Assembly: GCA_030998015.1 (NCBI GenBank) | Contig: JARWMV010000236.1 | Location: forward strand, 992,001-1,056,000 | DNA length: 64,000 bases | Direction: 5' to 3' | Source: Ceratorhiza oryzae-sativae | Lineage: Eukaryota; Basidiomycota; Agaricomycetes; Cantharellales; Ceratobasidiaceae | Part shown: positions 48,209 to 59,650 of the stretch, in pieces | How positions within the stretch are numbered: position 1 is the stretch's first letter | How the letters are laid out: each line of letters begins with the position of its first letter | Program-made: the position numbers and the translations under genes | The notes under the pieces: generated by a model | What the model saw: only the letters and a program-made list of their open reading frames with translations | The model's database searches: none | Told to the model about the DNA's origin: nothing

Positions 48209-48565
48209 GGTGCCAAGTATTACCGAGTGGCGAGAAGTGCATGTGCTCCCGATTCCCGAATCGGGAAGTAGGCTGTTCGGTATTTCATCATGTGTTGGCG
48301 CGCAGCATCTTACTCCTGTGTTCATTTCTTTCGGCTCTCGACAGATATGCTTGATATGTTTGTCGGGCGCAATAAATATGACACAAGAAAGTCTGACCAG
48401 CGTGAATATATTCAATAATCGAAGCGCGTGGGTTCTTGGACACGATGCCGCATGTGGTGCGGCTGAAAGTTTATAGATAGATTCGCCTTCGACAGCCTAA
48501 TCTCTTCTCATATCGCCCCAATGATAGATAGGAATGTATGTGTAGGCGGTGAAATAAAACACACG
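48209..48565. other. intergenic between the arrestin-like gene and UTP7
   Basis: About 357 bp with one minor plus-strand open frame that overlaps the arrestin 5' end. No domain or RNA gene seen; it is probably the arrestin promoter plus the UTP7 3' UTR. Confidence 0.55.
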
Positions 48566-50797
48566 CTATGATGTCTTTCTCCTGAACCGGTCAAGTGCAG
48601 TGAGCCTCGGCTCTTTCTCTGGGAGCCCAGCATTTTTCCGCGCCTCTGCTTGACGCACTGACTGCATCTTCGCAATTTTTTCCCGGATTGCGACCTATAG
48701 TAATGCCGAATTTAGTCACCAGATGGGGTCGGATAGAAAACCTGGCTTACAGTGCTGGGATCAATAACGTTTTTCCTCTTTTTCCTCAAATAACGTTTCG
48801 GGCTCTTCCCTTTGCCTCTCATCTTCATCTTTTCTTTCGTCTCTCGTCTCCGATTTGTTCCCTCTTCACCGGATGCTCCTTGTTCTTCTTCACCACCCTC
48901 CTCTTCAGACGCGGGAGACTCATCCGCCCTCCCAAGATCCCGTAACCTGTCTAGTCTTGGTTTTCGACTGAATGGTACCTCGGGTGTCGTAAACGGCACG
49001 TGTCCAGGCTCAGCCAATTGTCCGATAAACTCCGGGTCGAGCGTAATCATATCAGGTTGAAGCTAAGCCAATACCGCGTAAGAGTCACTGTCATCTTGAG
49101 TAGTATGGGCACACCTTGTCCAGCAGGCTTCTAACTTCACGTTCTCTTCTGGCCTTGGCGTTCTCGAACACGCCGTCCTCGAACGAGTCGATATTGGCTT
49201 CTCCTGCACCTGGGACGATAATACTGCTCACGCCTTTCGAGTGTCCAATGGCAATTGCGTCCTGGAAGGGACAGAAACGCATACTGACCAGAGGGCGATG
49301 TGGGATAGGGTGGTTGAGGTATAGGGAGGGCGGTATGGTCGCATTGGGTCTGGGAGGAGGCGAATAGACATGGGGTGGTGCATACACCTATTGGAACCAA
49401 GCACTCTGGTTTCATGTCTGTGGCAAATTCCCAAGCATAGGATATTTCCTTACATTTATTGACCCTCCAGCGATGACTGCCAACCATCCGCGTCGACTCC
49501 ACTCGACTTCAGCCGGGGCACCCCCTCGAACCGTCCATTCTCGTACACACCCCTTCCAGTTCCTGCAATCCCATATTTTGACTCGGGAATCCTGCCCTGC
49601 TGTTGCAAGATATCGGCCCCCGGTGCTTGGGTCCACGCTCAGAGACGTAATGGGTCCAAGATGCGCTTGTAGCTTGACAAGCGGTGTTGGTGTTGATGGT
49701 GTATGGAGCGTGACTGTTCCTGAATAGCACACCGTGGGTTAACGACCATATGGCACGGGTAAACGTAAGTACGTGCCATTTTGATGACCGAGATATACTA
49801 CCGCATTGTGAATGTTCTGGGTCATCGCGTTGCAAGCACCTAGTTTGGTTCTCTGTTCCGCTACCATTGCCCCGGTCGAAGTGTCGAGGTACTTTAGGTA
49901 CCCTGCATTACCCTACTATGACACTTTAATCAGTGGAGCTAGGAGGGTGTTATATGTGCACGCACGATACTCGCTAATAGCCAATGGTATGGTAGGAACT
50001 CCAACCTCGTTGGCTCGACGATAGCCTTTAAACGATGCAACTCTACTCCGTTTTGGTCGTAGATGAATGCATACTTCTTCTGGGCAACGGCGTACATCGT
50101 ATGATCCTGCAGGAATCTAAATGCGCGAATAGCATAAGCTGCGAATACTTCATTCTTACTCTATTGAGCACCTACGTTATATCTCTCACAGTCTCCCGGA
50201 GCTGGATCTCGGAATGTATTTTATTCTCCTGCCATTCGGATGTTATGATATGTCCTTTTCTACCAGCAACAGCCATATGCCTAGCCAAAATCGTCAACTT
50301 TAGCGCCAAACAATCCCAGCACAAGCAACTCACCGTCCGTTCCTTGAATATCTAACTCGGTACGGCCCAAGATCCCACCTCCATTCCCTCCTCCCACTGA
50401 CAGAGCCCGTCCTGCCAGCAGCTTCGACAATTTCCGCCTGTGTTATTTTCCACGTCCGCTCGAGCTCAGTCTCCACCTCCATCCTTCCTCCTTGCTCAGC
50501 TGCTAGCCAAGTAGTCGCATCCTCCCGAAGTGCCTTGGCCTGAGCTGCTAGAGCTACCTGTGAGTGGAGTTTGGCTTTGAGCTTCTTGTCTTTGATATGC
50601 GAATACGGCCCTCGCGTTTTGGACTCGGATGGGTCGGGACGCATCGAACGCGGGAGGGCAGCTCGAGCAGTGATGGAGTGCAGTGTTGGGTCGACATTAT
50701 TAGGTTTTGGCTTTGGCCGGTCTTTTGGCTTTCCATGTTTCTTCTTGTTGGTTTTGAGAGGCTTTATGGCGTCGGCAGCTGCGGTCAGACTGTCCAT
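48566..50797 (-). CDS. UTP7: Utp7 (WDR46/BING4), WD40 SSU processome protein
   Basis: Utp7 acts in nucleolar 18S rRNA maturation. Start [20 protein letters not shown] at 50797 with a basic, Lys/Pro-rich N-terminus; [60 protein letters not shown] (first WD repeat, with the conserved RNGR); [129 protein letters not shown]; and [20 protein letters not shown]. The C-terminal BING4 block continues with acidic and [20 protein letters not shown] stretches and ends LDRFRRKTS. About ten exons and 560 residues. Confidence 0.92.
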
Positions 50798-51451
50798 CTC
50801 GAAGGTCGAATCGAGGTTCAGTCTAAAACAGAACTTTTTTGATCATACCCAAGCGCTAATTTCGACACAGCCACATTGGTACTTTGCCGTCTTACCATCA
50901 CACCCATGGCTGTCGAGCAAGACAACGCGTCGTTGGGGACGTTGATCCTCATATGTGCCATACTTCTGTGAGGAAACACACTAAATAGTTAATTTGCTAT
51001 TAAACTTCGATATAGCATCTTTTTGGTGGTGTGGTGTGTCCTCTCGACGTGTCTCGGCGGACCAATTCTACGTGGTACAAGCGGCGTGTTCCAGGATTTC
51101 GTCGGGAATGTCGAGCGAAGGGTGGAACTCCGTAACCAGAGACGACGCGATGGAATGGGCGAGCCTGCCGAGGAGTGGGAGATGGGAAGGACAAGACAGA
51201 AAACCATGTTCACATAATCGCTTACACTCTCCAATACCTTTTACACCACGCACCAGTAATGATCAGCAAAGAATCTCGCAATTGAATTTCAGAATGCACA
51301 ACACAGGTACAGGGCGTACAAGAAAGTACAGGCACAAGAGTAAAAGGCGACATGAGACAAAAAGGCGACATAACCATAGCCATTCCGGAGCGGGGTGGGA
51401 TGTATTTCAGGAATTCGAATGGAGGGCATAGGTAGCACGAAATCAAGTGCC
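50798..51451. other. intergenic, UTP7 promoter / SSD1 3' region
   Basis: About 650 bp. Open frames of up to 145 codons occur on both strands but have no splice context or recognisable sequence. A lysine/histidine-rich plus-strand stretch at 51300-51420 arises from purine-rich DNA. I see no gene. Confidence 0.55.
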
Positions 51452-54400
51452 TTATTTCTTGGGCTGAGCAGCCTCTGCGTAGGGGTTGACGCTGTACACC
51501 TTGATCACTGGTGGGCTCTTGGTCAGGTCGGCAGTTACAATGACCTGGGTGGGTTGTAAGGAATCTGTAAATTGTTTTATTTTATTTTAAGAAACACTTA
51601 CCGGCACGCTCATGAGCTCGCGGATATCCTGGATGCGGTGGCCGGCAGGCGTGCGACGAAGAGCCTCAAACTGGGGCGCAACTTTAGCCTTGGACAACGA
51701 GCGTTGCCTCGAGGTCTCTTCTTCAGCCTCAGCGGGGGGCGCAGGCCGGTTGATCACGATCTCGTCTTCCTCGTCCTCATCAAAGAGTGCGCGCTCATCT
51801 TGCACAGATCGAGAAGTAAGTTCCATCTTTACTGCGTGTTGTTCCGCGGTCTGCTTGACTTTCTTCAAGTGCTCGTCGTCACTGTTCTCAGCGAGCCAAG
51901 AGATAACATCACGCGTGGACCAGTAGATCTGCAGGGTGTGAGTGCTCCTCAAAGACATGGTTCTGCGGGAAGGTTAGAAATAGCCCCATTCGTGAAATGG
52001 AATTGAACGTACGTCAATTGGCATCTGGTCAACGTGGACGCGCTTTTCAATGCCAAACTCTGGGATCAGAACATCAAATGCTGCGTCGAGGACACCAACG
52101 ACGCGCGCCTGGCGAATGACAGGGCCGTAGCGCTGAGTGAGGTCCGAAATCAACAAGCACAAGAATAAATGAGCGGACTGCTCCTGCGCAAGCTTGGCCG
52201 AATCCTTTTTACTATGGGTTAGTTAGTGGGTTAGTGAAAGGGCTATGGAATAACAATTAAATGACGCACATGTTGCACTGCTGAGCGACCTTGGCAACCG
52301 AGTCACGATCCATCGTAAACTTGACATCCGTGCCGGCGCTGAATACGCTCTCGAGCTGTCGGTGCACCAAGATGTCGGCGTAGCGACGAATCGGCGACGT
52401 GAAATGAGTGTAAAGCGGTTCAGCGAGGGCGTAGTGGCTGTATTTGGCGATATCAAGCATGCCTGAACAGAAGTATTTCGCGCGGTGCAGAGCTTTGGAG
52501 CAGAGAACCTCGAGCAAGCGGCGAGCGACGGGGTCCGTAATGGCATTGAGTGACTTTTGCAATGAGCCGGCAGAGGATGTGTCAATTTCGTAGCCGAGGC
52601 GAGCAGCACGTTCCCTAAATGCGACCAGACGGCGCTCAATCGGCTCCTCATGACGACGGAGCAACGCTTGTTCGGGCAAATGGACAGCAATCTGTTGAGC
52701 GACGGCAGTGTTGGCCAGTATCATGAACTCGCCGACGAGCCAGTTGGCCTCGACCTCAACTTGGTCGCTACAGTCAGTGGGCGCTCCGTTCTCGTCGAGG
52801 TCAAACTTGAGCCGCAGGGATTGAACACTCAAAGTTCCGTTCTCGATACGACGCTCGCGCATTTGCTTGGCCAGATCATGAAGAATCTTGATATCGCCCT
52901 CGATCGCATTGGCACTATGCTGAGGGTCAACATTCTCGCTGGTCAGGTTGCCGCCGTCGATAACGGCTTGGGCCTCAGAGTACGACAACTTGGCAGCGGA
53001 CCTGAAAATACCATTAGAATATACATTCGCCACAGAATACCTAATTGCCGCTCACTTGATGATGGACCGTCCGAACCACTTATTGATAACACGCGCATCA
53101 GGTGTCATGGTAAACACTGCTGAGATCGTCAACCGCTCCTTGCCAGGAACAAGACTGCACAACTCTTCGCTCAAGGTGGGAGGGAGCATAGGCACCGCAC
53201 GTTGCACCAGGTAGACGCTAGTAGCACGTTTGCGGGCGTCCCGATCGAGAGCAGTGTTGGGCTTGACAAAGTAGGACACATCTGTAATGTGCACACCAAC
53301 ATCGTAGGTACCGTCGTCGTTGACTTGAACGTGGAGCGCGTCGTCCATGTCTTTGGCCGATGCAGGGTCGATCGTGAACACACGCTCGCTGCGGAAGTCG
53401 CGACGCGTTTCGTATTCTCTCTCGGGGATGCTATCGCGCGGTTAGAAACCAAGTCAACAAATTCCTCATAGACAACTTACGTCCAAGGCAAGGGTGGCAA
53501 ACATTTGATAACGTTCTCGGTAAACTCCTCGGTAGGGAAGTTGCAATCCTTGAGAAGTGCGCTCGTCTCGACCTCTACATCACCAATTGGACCAAGCTCT
53601 TCGACAAGAGTTCCGAAGGGATGAAGCGAGCTAATCGGCTATAATGATTGGATGAGAACACAAACCAACAAACGAAGAACGACACAGCTTACATGACGCT
53701 TGATGCATGCAACAAACAGCTTGTCGGCGTAAGCTTCCGAGTTGGTAACAAAGTCAGGTGGCGCCTGCTCCGTGGGAATAGCAATGAGCGGAACACGCTT
53801 GTCGGTCGGCTTGAACCAAACGATCTTGGGGCGCTCCATCTCCTTCTTGGCAGCCTGCTCATCGTAGCGATCGCCTTCACGTTCGCGGCGTTCAGCCTCT
53901 TGCTTCTCCTTAGTGGCAGCGGACGAGGGGCGGAGCAAACCAAGAGTCCCAGAGAAGAGCTGTCCTGGCATACGCTCAACGACGGCGACGACGTGACCGG
54001 CAAACTGAGGCTTGACTTCGTCGGTAACTCTGCCAAATGAGTAGTAAGGATCAAACTCTCTTTAGACTGATCGAACAGAAGGCTCACTCTTCGTCTTCAA
54101 ATAGCATCAGACCTTGACCTTCGACCTCGACGTCATCCTTCTTCTTGTCGTTCTTGCGACCAATTGTGCCACGAACGTCGTATGCAGCGTTTTCTTCCTT
54201 TTTGCGCTTCTTCTCCTCTTTCTCTTTCTTGGTACCCCAGACTTCATCAACGTCAAGGAGTTCAACGGCAACAATGTCACCCTCGAGAGCACGATTGCGA
54301 TCTTTGGAACCACAGATGTAGATATCGGCATCGAGCACTTCGGTCGAAACATAGGCGTCCGAGCGGTTGCGCTTGTTAACACGCAAGATACCAACAACGA

Positions 54401-56536
54401 GCTTGCCGGCGGCAAGAAGAGGAGGAAGAGAGGCTTGAGGAAGGTAGGGAGCAAAGAGCGACTTGCGCTGAGGCTGATTCGACTGTTGCTGAAGCTGCAT
54501 CTGGAATTGCTGCTGTTGCTGCTGGAGAACGTTCAGTCCGCCACCAAAGCTCATCATGTTCGCAGCCATCATGTTGGGAAGCATGTTGGGGAAGCTAAAT
54601 GAAGGCATCTTCTGGTGGTGACCACCCGCAGCGGCGCGGAACTGCTGCAAGCTCTGAAGTTGGGCCTGAGCCGCCGCGAGTTCAGCGCCCTGACCAAAGT
54701 TGTTGTTGATAGCACCAGCACCGCCATCTGAAACAGGTTAGATACGAGATTATGTTGTGAACAAGAGAACTCACTTATACGCCAGCTAGCGTCGGAGCGC
54801 GAGGCCTGACGGTTGTGTCCGGTCTGTGGAGGCGCGAAACCATCTTCGTAACCATCGTTGGCTTGGTTGTAGGGATAATTGAATTGGCCAAGAGTCTCTC
54901 CGCCACCGGGTGACTTGTTGATGACGTTGACACTATGGCGCCGGCCATGACCACGAGGCACGTTAGGGTTCTGCTCGGCGGGGAGACCCATCCCGAGACC
55001 ATTACCCATGCCCATTCCGGTAAAGTTGCCCATAGCACCGCCTTGAAGGTTACCAAAGCCGCCCATACCACCTGCAGCAGGAATCTGCTGGCTCTGGATG
55101 CGACGATGGTTCTGCATGGGACGTCCAGCACCGAGGTTCGCCGCGCCCGCAAAGGTAGACATGACTCCGCCTGTGGCAATCTGCTGCTGCAACAACTGCT
55201 GCTGCTGTTGCTGGAGCGCTTCGATCTGAGCTTGCAGCGCCATCTGTCAAAAAGGGTGAGTAAAACGCAAAGCGAGCAGGATAAAGACGCCTACCTGTTC
55301 AGCGAGCATTCCGCTCACTTCGCTTCCGGTGCGACGGTGTGCCTGGGGTTGGGCCTGAGGTTGCATTGACTGTGACTGAGCATCCTGCTGGAACTGTTGG
55401 GGGAATTGGAAACCGAGATCGTCCTCTGGGATAGCAGGGCCTGCGGCAGGGTTCGTATTGGTGCGACGGCGCGCGCCAAACTGGAACGTGGGCGCGAGCT
55501 GGGGGCGACCGGAAGGACCAAGTGGCTCAGATTCTTCTTGGGGAGCAACTTGAGGCTGCTGTTGAGCGAGCGCTGCAAAACGAGGAGCAGAGAAACCACC
55601 GACGGAGCCCTGGTTGTTGCGCTGCTGGAACTGACCCTGCTGCTGCTGGGGCTGATATGGGTTACCGCTCTCGTCGATCTCGCCCTCCTCAGCAACATCT
55701 TCACGCATCGAATGAAGGTTGGGCGAAAAATTTTGGAGTGGGGAAGCAAACGAAGGAGAAGTGAATGAGCCAGGGCTGTTGTGGCTGCCGGTCGATGCGG
55801 ACTTGCGGTGACGAGGGGGAAGATCTGTGGGGGCACCCGGGGTGGGATAAACTGCGGCGCCAGGCTGGAAAACAGGTGCATTCAGGCCAAGAGTTGAGCC
55901 CTGAGCAAGAGACGGCTGCTGAGGAGCAGGAGCAGGCCCCGGAGCCTGCTGGCCGCCAGGAGCGGTCTTCATGTCGGTAATCGCCCGCTCAATCAAACGT
56001 TGAGCAGACGACTCTTGGGGAGAAGCGGTGGGCGCAGCCCCGGGGTTCTCGGACACCGGTGACGCTTTGACCTCTCCACCCGACTGTTGGCGGCTCTGGC
56101 TTTGGCTGGCCTGACGATTCGATCCGCGGCGGTTGTTGCCCTGTCCGCGACCGCCCGACTGGCTTGGGCGGCGATTCCCAGGCTGGTGCTGGCTCTTCTT
56201 GGTTCCGTCGGTCGACGAGGGACGTGACGCATCCGACGCGGCTGCTGCGGCAACTTGAGGCACGGGTGCGGGGGACGCACCGCTGCCGACAGAGTTCTTC
56301 TTGGGTGGGGGACGCGACTGGGGTTTTGGATTCGCGTTTCCAGGCGCGTTGGCGCTCCCATTGGTGCCTTCCATGTTTCCGTTTGTGCCGTTGTTCACGG
56401 AAGGTTGGCGGTTGGGCCGTTTCTGGCGATTTCCGTTATTGGTTCGGTTGCCGCCACCAGACGGTTTCTTCTCGTTGTTTGTGGGTGCAGGAGCGGGGGC
56501 GCTCGTTGCAGGCTGAGGCGTAGCAGAATCGGCCAT
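51452..56536 (-). CDS. SSD1: SSD1/Dis3L2-type RNB-domain RNA-binding protein
   Basis: Fungal Ssd1 binds mRNAs of cell-wall proteins and controls their translation. Start MADSATPQPATSAPAPAPTN at 56536; about 700 residues of low-complexity Gln/Asn/Pro/Gly sequence with Ser-rich phosphosite-like patches (RRHSVN, HNRQASRSD, HRKSAST). Next are the cold-shock domains: FAPYLPQASLPPLLAAGKLV, GILRVNKRNRSDAYVSTEVL, and NRALEGDIVAVELLDVDEVW; then KRVPLIAIPTEQAPPDF. The RNB domain has FTIDPASAKDMDDALHV, GVHITDVSYFVKPNTALDRD, AVPMLPPTLSEELCSLVPGK, ANWLVGEFMILANTAVAQQI, and YTHFTSPIRRYADILVHRQL. The S1-like end follows, closing at YAEAAQPKK. About 1,400 residues and ten introns. All four RNase II acidic positions (D.....D.DD) are kept. 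Antisense open frames inside it are shadows. Confidence 0.92.
54485..54530 (-). repeat. CAG-type repeat in SSD1 coding sequence
   Basis: A CTG/TTG-rich tract on the plus strand encodes Gln runs in the low-complexity N-terminal part of SSD1. A second, longer one lies at 55183-55218. Length variation between strains is likely. Confidence 0.7.
55183..55218 (-). repeat. CAG microsatellite in SSD1
   Basis: Mostly CTG and TTG triplets on the plus strand, encoding two Gln runs separated by a Leu pair, in the disordered N-terminal region. Confidence 0.75.
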
Positions 56537-57100
56537 AGGGACTCGTTAGAATGAGAGCAAGCGAGAGCTGAAAGATATGTTAATTTTTTTTGAAGGTTTT
56601 GATCTTTTTCGAGTGTTTTTGGGTGGTTTTTCAGGGTTTTGTCAGATACTCGTTACAGCGCCTTGCGAATGCGACGCGAAGTTAAGTTGTGATAGGGTTG
56701 CAACTACTGCGACGCGTCAGCGGGGTCAACGGCGATACTCTTCGCGACCTACGTTTTCCTGGTGTGGATTGGGTTGTCGTTGGCGGAGGGCCTGGAGGGG
56801 CGGTGGTGGATAGGAAGTGCTGCCGGCGAGGCGTGTGATGGTGTTGTCCTTGGTGCACAGAGTTGTCCGACGCGTCTCTTGTGCTGACTCGGCCGTTCGT
56901 ACTCGCGAAGTGGCCCAGTGCAGAAAATCGAAACAATGAGGGACTACAAGGTGGAGGAACGACTTGAGTAGCTAGCCTCGTCTCCTCGGCCTAATAACTC
57001 GTTTGCTTCCGTCGGACCCGCCGCAATTGGCTAAGCGCACACGTCTCTTCCGATTCAAATAGCGCCAGTGGAGCGCGCATACAATGAGATTCTGCACACG
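56537..57100. other. intergenic, SSD1 promoter/leader and PNC1 3' region
   Basis: About 560 bp. Next to the SSD1 start is a T-rich plus-strand stretch (56580-56640), so the SSD1 mRNA leader would be A-rich, and further out a CA/CG-rich part. I see no gene or RNA. Confidence 0.5.
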
Positions 57101-58056
57101 TCAATCCGCCATCGTGCACCCCCAGGCCTCGAGCTCCCGGATGACAGCCCCCTCGTTGTCCGGAAACACCGCCCGCACACCCGCCCGCACGACCTCGGTC
57201 GCGATCCCGAACTTGCGGCTGTCGATCGCCGTCGCCCGCACGCAGTAATCAGTCGCGAGACCGACGACGACGAGCTTGGTGATCCCGTGCGTGTGCACCA
57301 GCTGCGCAAGTTTCGTAAACCCCAAATATTGGTTGTCCGCAAATGCCGACTAGAACGAGAGCGTGAGATCGATCCCCTGATGATGTCGCCACGGAACGTA
57401 CATAAGAGTCCACTTCCACACTAGCACCCTGGAAACACGCCATTAAAAGAATTCAAAAATAATTTGCGGGCTGCATACTTTTTGAATATACTCGACGATA
57501 TGGCCGTCCTTTTCTAGCCTCTCCAGCCGGCTCTTGACTCCATTCTCGACCGCAGCACCCTGTGACGTCGTCATAACAAAGGCGAGATCCCATGCATCGT
57601 CAAACTCACATGTGTGTTCTGGACACAGTGGTCTGGCCACAGCATCTGTTCTGTCGTCCCCTTTGAATGGAGCAACGGCACTTGGATTGCCGTATACACC
57701 TCGTTCCCAGGGTGTGCAGACGCAAACGAGACGTGTCCTTTTGGATGCCAGTCCTGTCGCACCATAGCTCAGTGCCAAGCCACAAACTCGTGTTCAATAA
57801 ACCAACCTGGCTTGCGAAATAAGCATCAAAATGCCGGTGGTCCAACAGATCGTACACGGTCGGAAGAATGTCTGTCCCGTTGGTCACGGCCAAAGATCCG
57901 TCGGGCGGTAGAAAATCGTACTGGATATCGACGAGCATCAACGCCGTTTTGCTTGGCGAAACCCCCTCTGATTTTGCTACCAGAAACACACCCCCAACAG
58001 CGAGAGCATATAGTAGTCGCATGTCGAGACAATACAAGAAACTTACCGGCTGACAT
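57101..58056 (-). CDS. PNC1: nicotinamidase (isochorismatase family)
   Basis: Converts nicotinamide to nicotinic acid in NAD salvage. With the start at 58056, MSA is followed by an intron (GTAAGT ... AAATCAG) and then EGVSPSKTALMLVDIQYDFL. I prefer this to the open frame starting at 58037, whose apparent signal peptide is translated intron. Family motifs: DIQYDFLPPDGSLAV (catalytic Asp), SQDWHPKGHVSFASAHPG (metal-binding D.H), MLWPDHCVQNTHG (catalytic Lys replaced in this region by the WPDHC pattern), KGASVEVDSYSAFADNQ, and VVVGLATDYCVRATAID with the nucleophilic Cys at about 57243. Ends LEAWGCTMAD. Five exons, about 240 residues. The last metal ligand is the His of WPDHC, as expected. Sure of the family. 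Confidence 0.88.
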
Positions 58057-58679
58057 CTTCCTGGCTTATATCGTGTGCAGGTGGTGGAGAAGAAGTTCCA
58101 TATTGCCTTATCTTACCGAGAGGAATGAGTAGCATACATGGTCATTCGCAATCAGTGCAACCCAGTTGATCAAACTCGGGGTTCAGGTCATGGTGGCGCC
58201 TGCTATCTGGGGATTGAGGATAGGCGTATAGGCATCAAGTACAAGGACTATCTCTCGGATTGACACAATCCAGGTGCTCATATGCATATTCCAATACCAG
58301 TTCGCTTGGCGCCTTATTCATTTTTTTCCCCGCTTCGGTTAATGGATATCAACATGTTTGCTTGGGCGATAGCAAAGGCAGGAATATTTACAAAGAATGC
58401 AGCAAAACGCGGATGCCAGCCCGAAGCAAGCAGCCCAAGCCGCTCACAATGAAGGATGAGGCAACGCCAAGAGACAAGAAATCAAACCAGGTTCCGCAAA
58501 ATGTAAAGAAAGGAAGAAATGGAGCGGAAAGGTATAGTACGGTAGGGTAGCGTGGTAGCGAATGTCAGCGAGTTGGTCAACGTCCGTGCAAGTGCAAGAC
58601 AGCCCAATAAAAGAGAAAACAAGCGATACATGTGATGTTGTGCATGTGCTTCATATAACCCATGATAATGTTGATGTCG
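58057..58679. other. intergenic, PNC1 promoter and 3' region of the next gene
   Basis: About 620 bp with no frame resembling a protein and no RNA structure I can recognise. AG-rich from 58380 to 58530 on the plus strand. Confidence 0.5.
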
Positions 58680-59078
58680 TTACGCCTCGGAATGCATCTC
58701 GCCGCCCGGGTTGGCGACGTACCATTCTGAATGGTGTTCGTCATATCCTCCAAAGTCCATCCCGATCCCCAAACCATAGTGCCGGGCAATAACGACATGA
58801 GCCGCAATCACCGCAAGCGGCACGGCAACCATCATGGCGGTGCGTAACCGGACTCGCAACCAGCTGGATTTGGTAGTTGTTCGTTGTGAACTCTCCAACG
58901 GTGGACTCTCTAGCGCGATCGCCCCGTGTTTCGACCAGTTCGACCATGGCATACGGAGACGGGCAGTCCATGGCTTGGGCGCAGGAGACGGAACGTGAAG
59001 GATTTGGAAGTCGAGGTCTGACGAGGGCGAGGAGGGCGTAATAATGATCGTGGGCGTCGCACTGTATTTCTCAGACAT
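58680..59078 (-). CDS. small single-pass membrane protein of unknown function
   Basis: An uninterrupted frame of about 132 codons starting MSEKYSATPTIIITPSSPSS (59078; an upstream Met at 59141 is also in frame). It has a polar Ser/Pro/Thr-rich N-terminus, a basic stretch (LRVRLRT), one membrane segment (AMMVAVPLAVIAAHVVIARH) and a short acidic/His-rich tail ending GGEMHSEA. No family recognised. The basic residues just before the helix suggest the N-terminus faces the cytosol. The frame quality and the clear helix support a real gene, but a 5' exon may be missing. Confidence 0.5.
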   Translation of the reverse strand: MSEKYSATPTIIITPSSPSSDLDFQILHVPSPAPKPWTARLRMPWSNWSKHGAIALESPPLESSQRTTTKSSWLRVRLRTAMMVAVPLAVIAAHVVIARHYGLGIGMDFGGYDEHHSEWYVANPGGEMHSEA

Positions 59079-59650
59079 TTGGGGCACTTCGCTATGCAAA
59101 ACAATTGAGCCAACAATTCTACAAGCAGAAGCCGTCACCACTTACGCAGGGGCATTGTCGGGACCACGAGGGGGGGCAGGTCAAGTGCCATTCGCGAGCG
59201 ACGAGTCGAGGGCACTGACATATCGGCAAAAACGTAAGTCCACGCCTATGCGGATCGGCACAGTGGAAGCTAGCTTACGAGGTTGATAGGCCATCTCGAT
59301 AAAGTTCGACGAAAAGAACCTGCCGGGGGAGCTATGGATAATGAATGTGGGTGCGATGAGCGCGTTGGTGTCGGGGAGACGTGAGTAGCGACTAGGAGAT
59401 GTATAGAGAAAAAGTCAACGGGAGTCGAGTGCCCTGCGCTGGCTCAGACGTTGAATAAGAGTGAGGAAGTCGGAGTCGGAAACAGCCCTGAACTTGCCGG
59501 TTCAGGAACCTTCTATAGGCGCTCGGCATTTCAAACATTCTTATTACTTAACAACAGGCACACCAAAAGTCTTGGCTTGGCGTCGCGAATAGCCTTAAAA
59601 TATACTGATTTGTCTTGGAACAAGGGACTTCTACAAAGGCACACTCGAAT
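59079..59650. other. intergenic between the one-TM gene and the dehydratase gene
   Basis: About 570 bp. Open frames are shorter than 120 codons and without domains. A second exon of the one-TM gene could lie at 59150-59280. Nothing else is supportable. Confidence 0.45.

Noticed and set aside
54114..54602. 162-codon plus-strand ORF with Leu/Lys-rich stretches
   Set aside because: Antisense to the Lys/Glu and Gln-rich part of SSD1, whose repeats explain the leucine runs.
57606..58037. Secreted nicotinamidase with a signal peptide
   Set aside because: The leader is translated intron; splicing gives a cytosolic MSAEGVSPSK start. See the PNC1 entry (57101-58056, minus strand).
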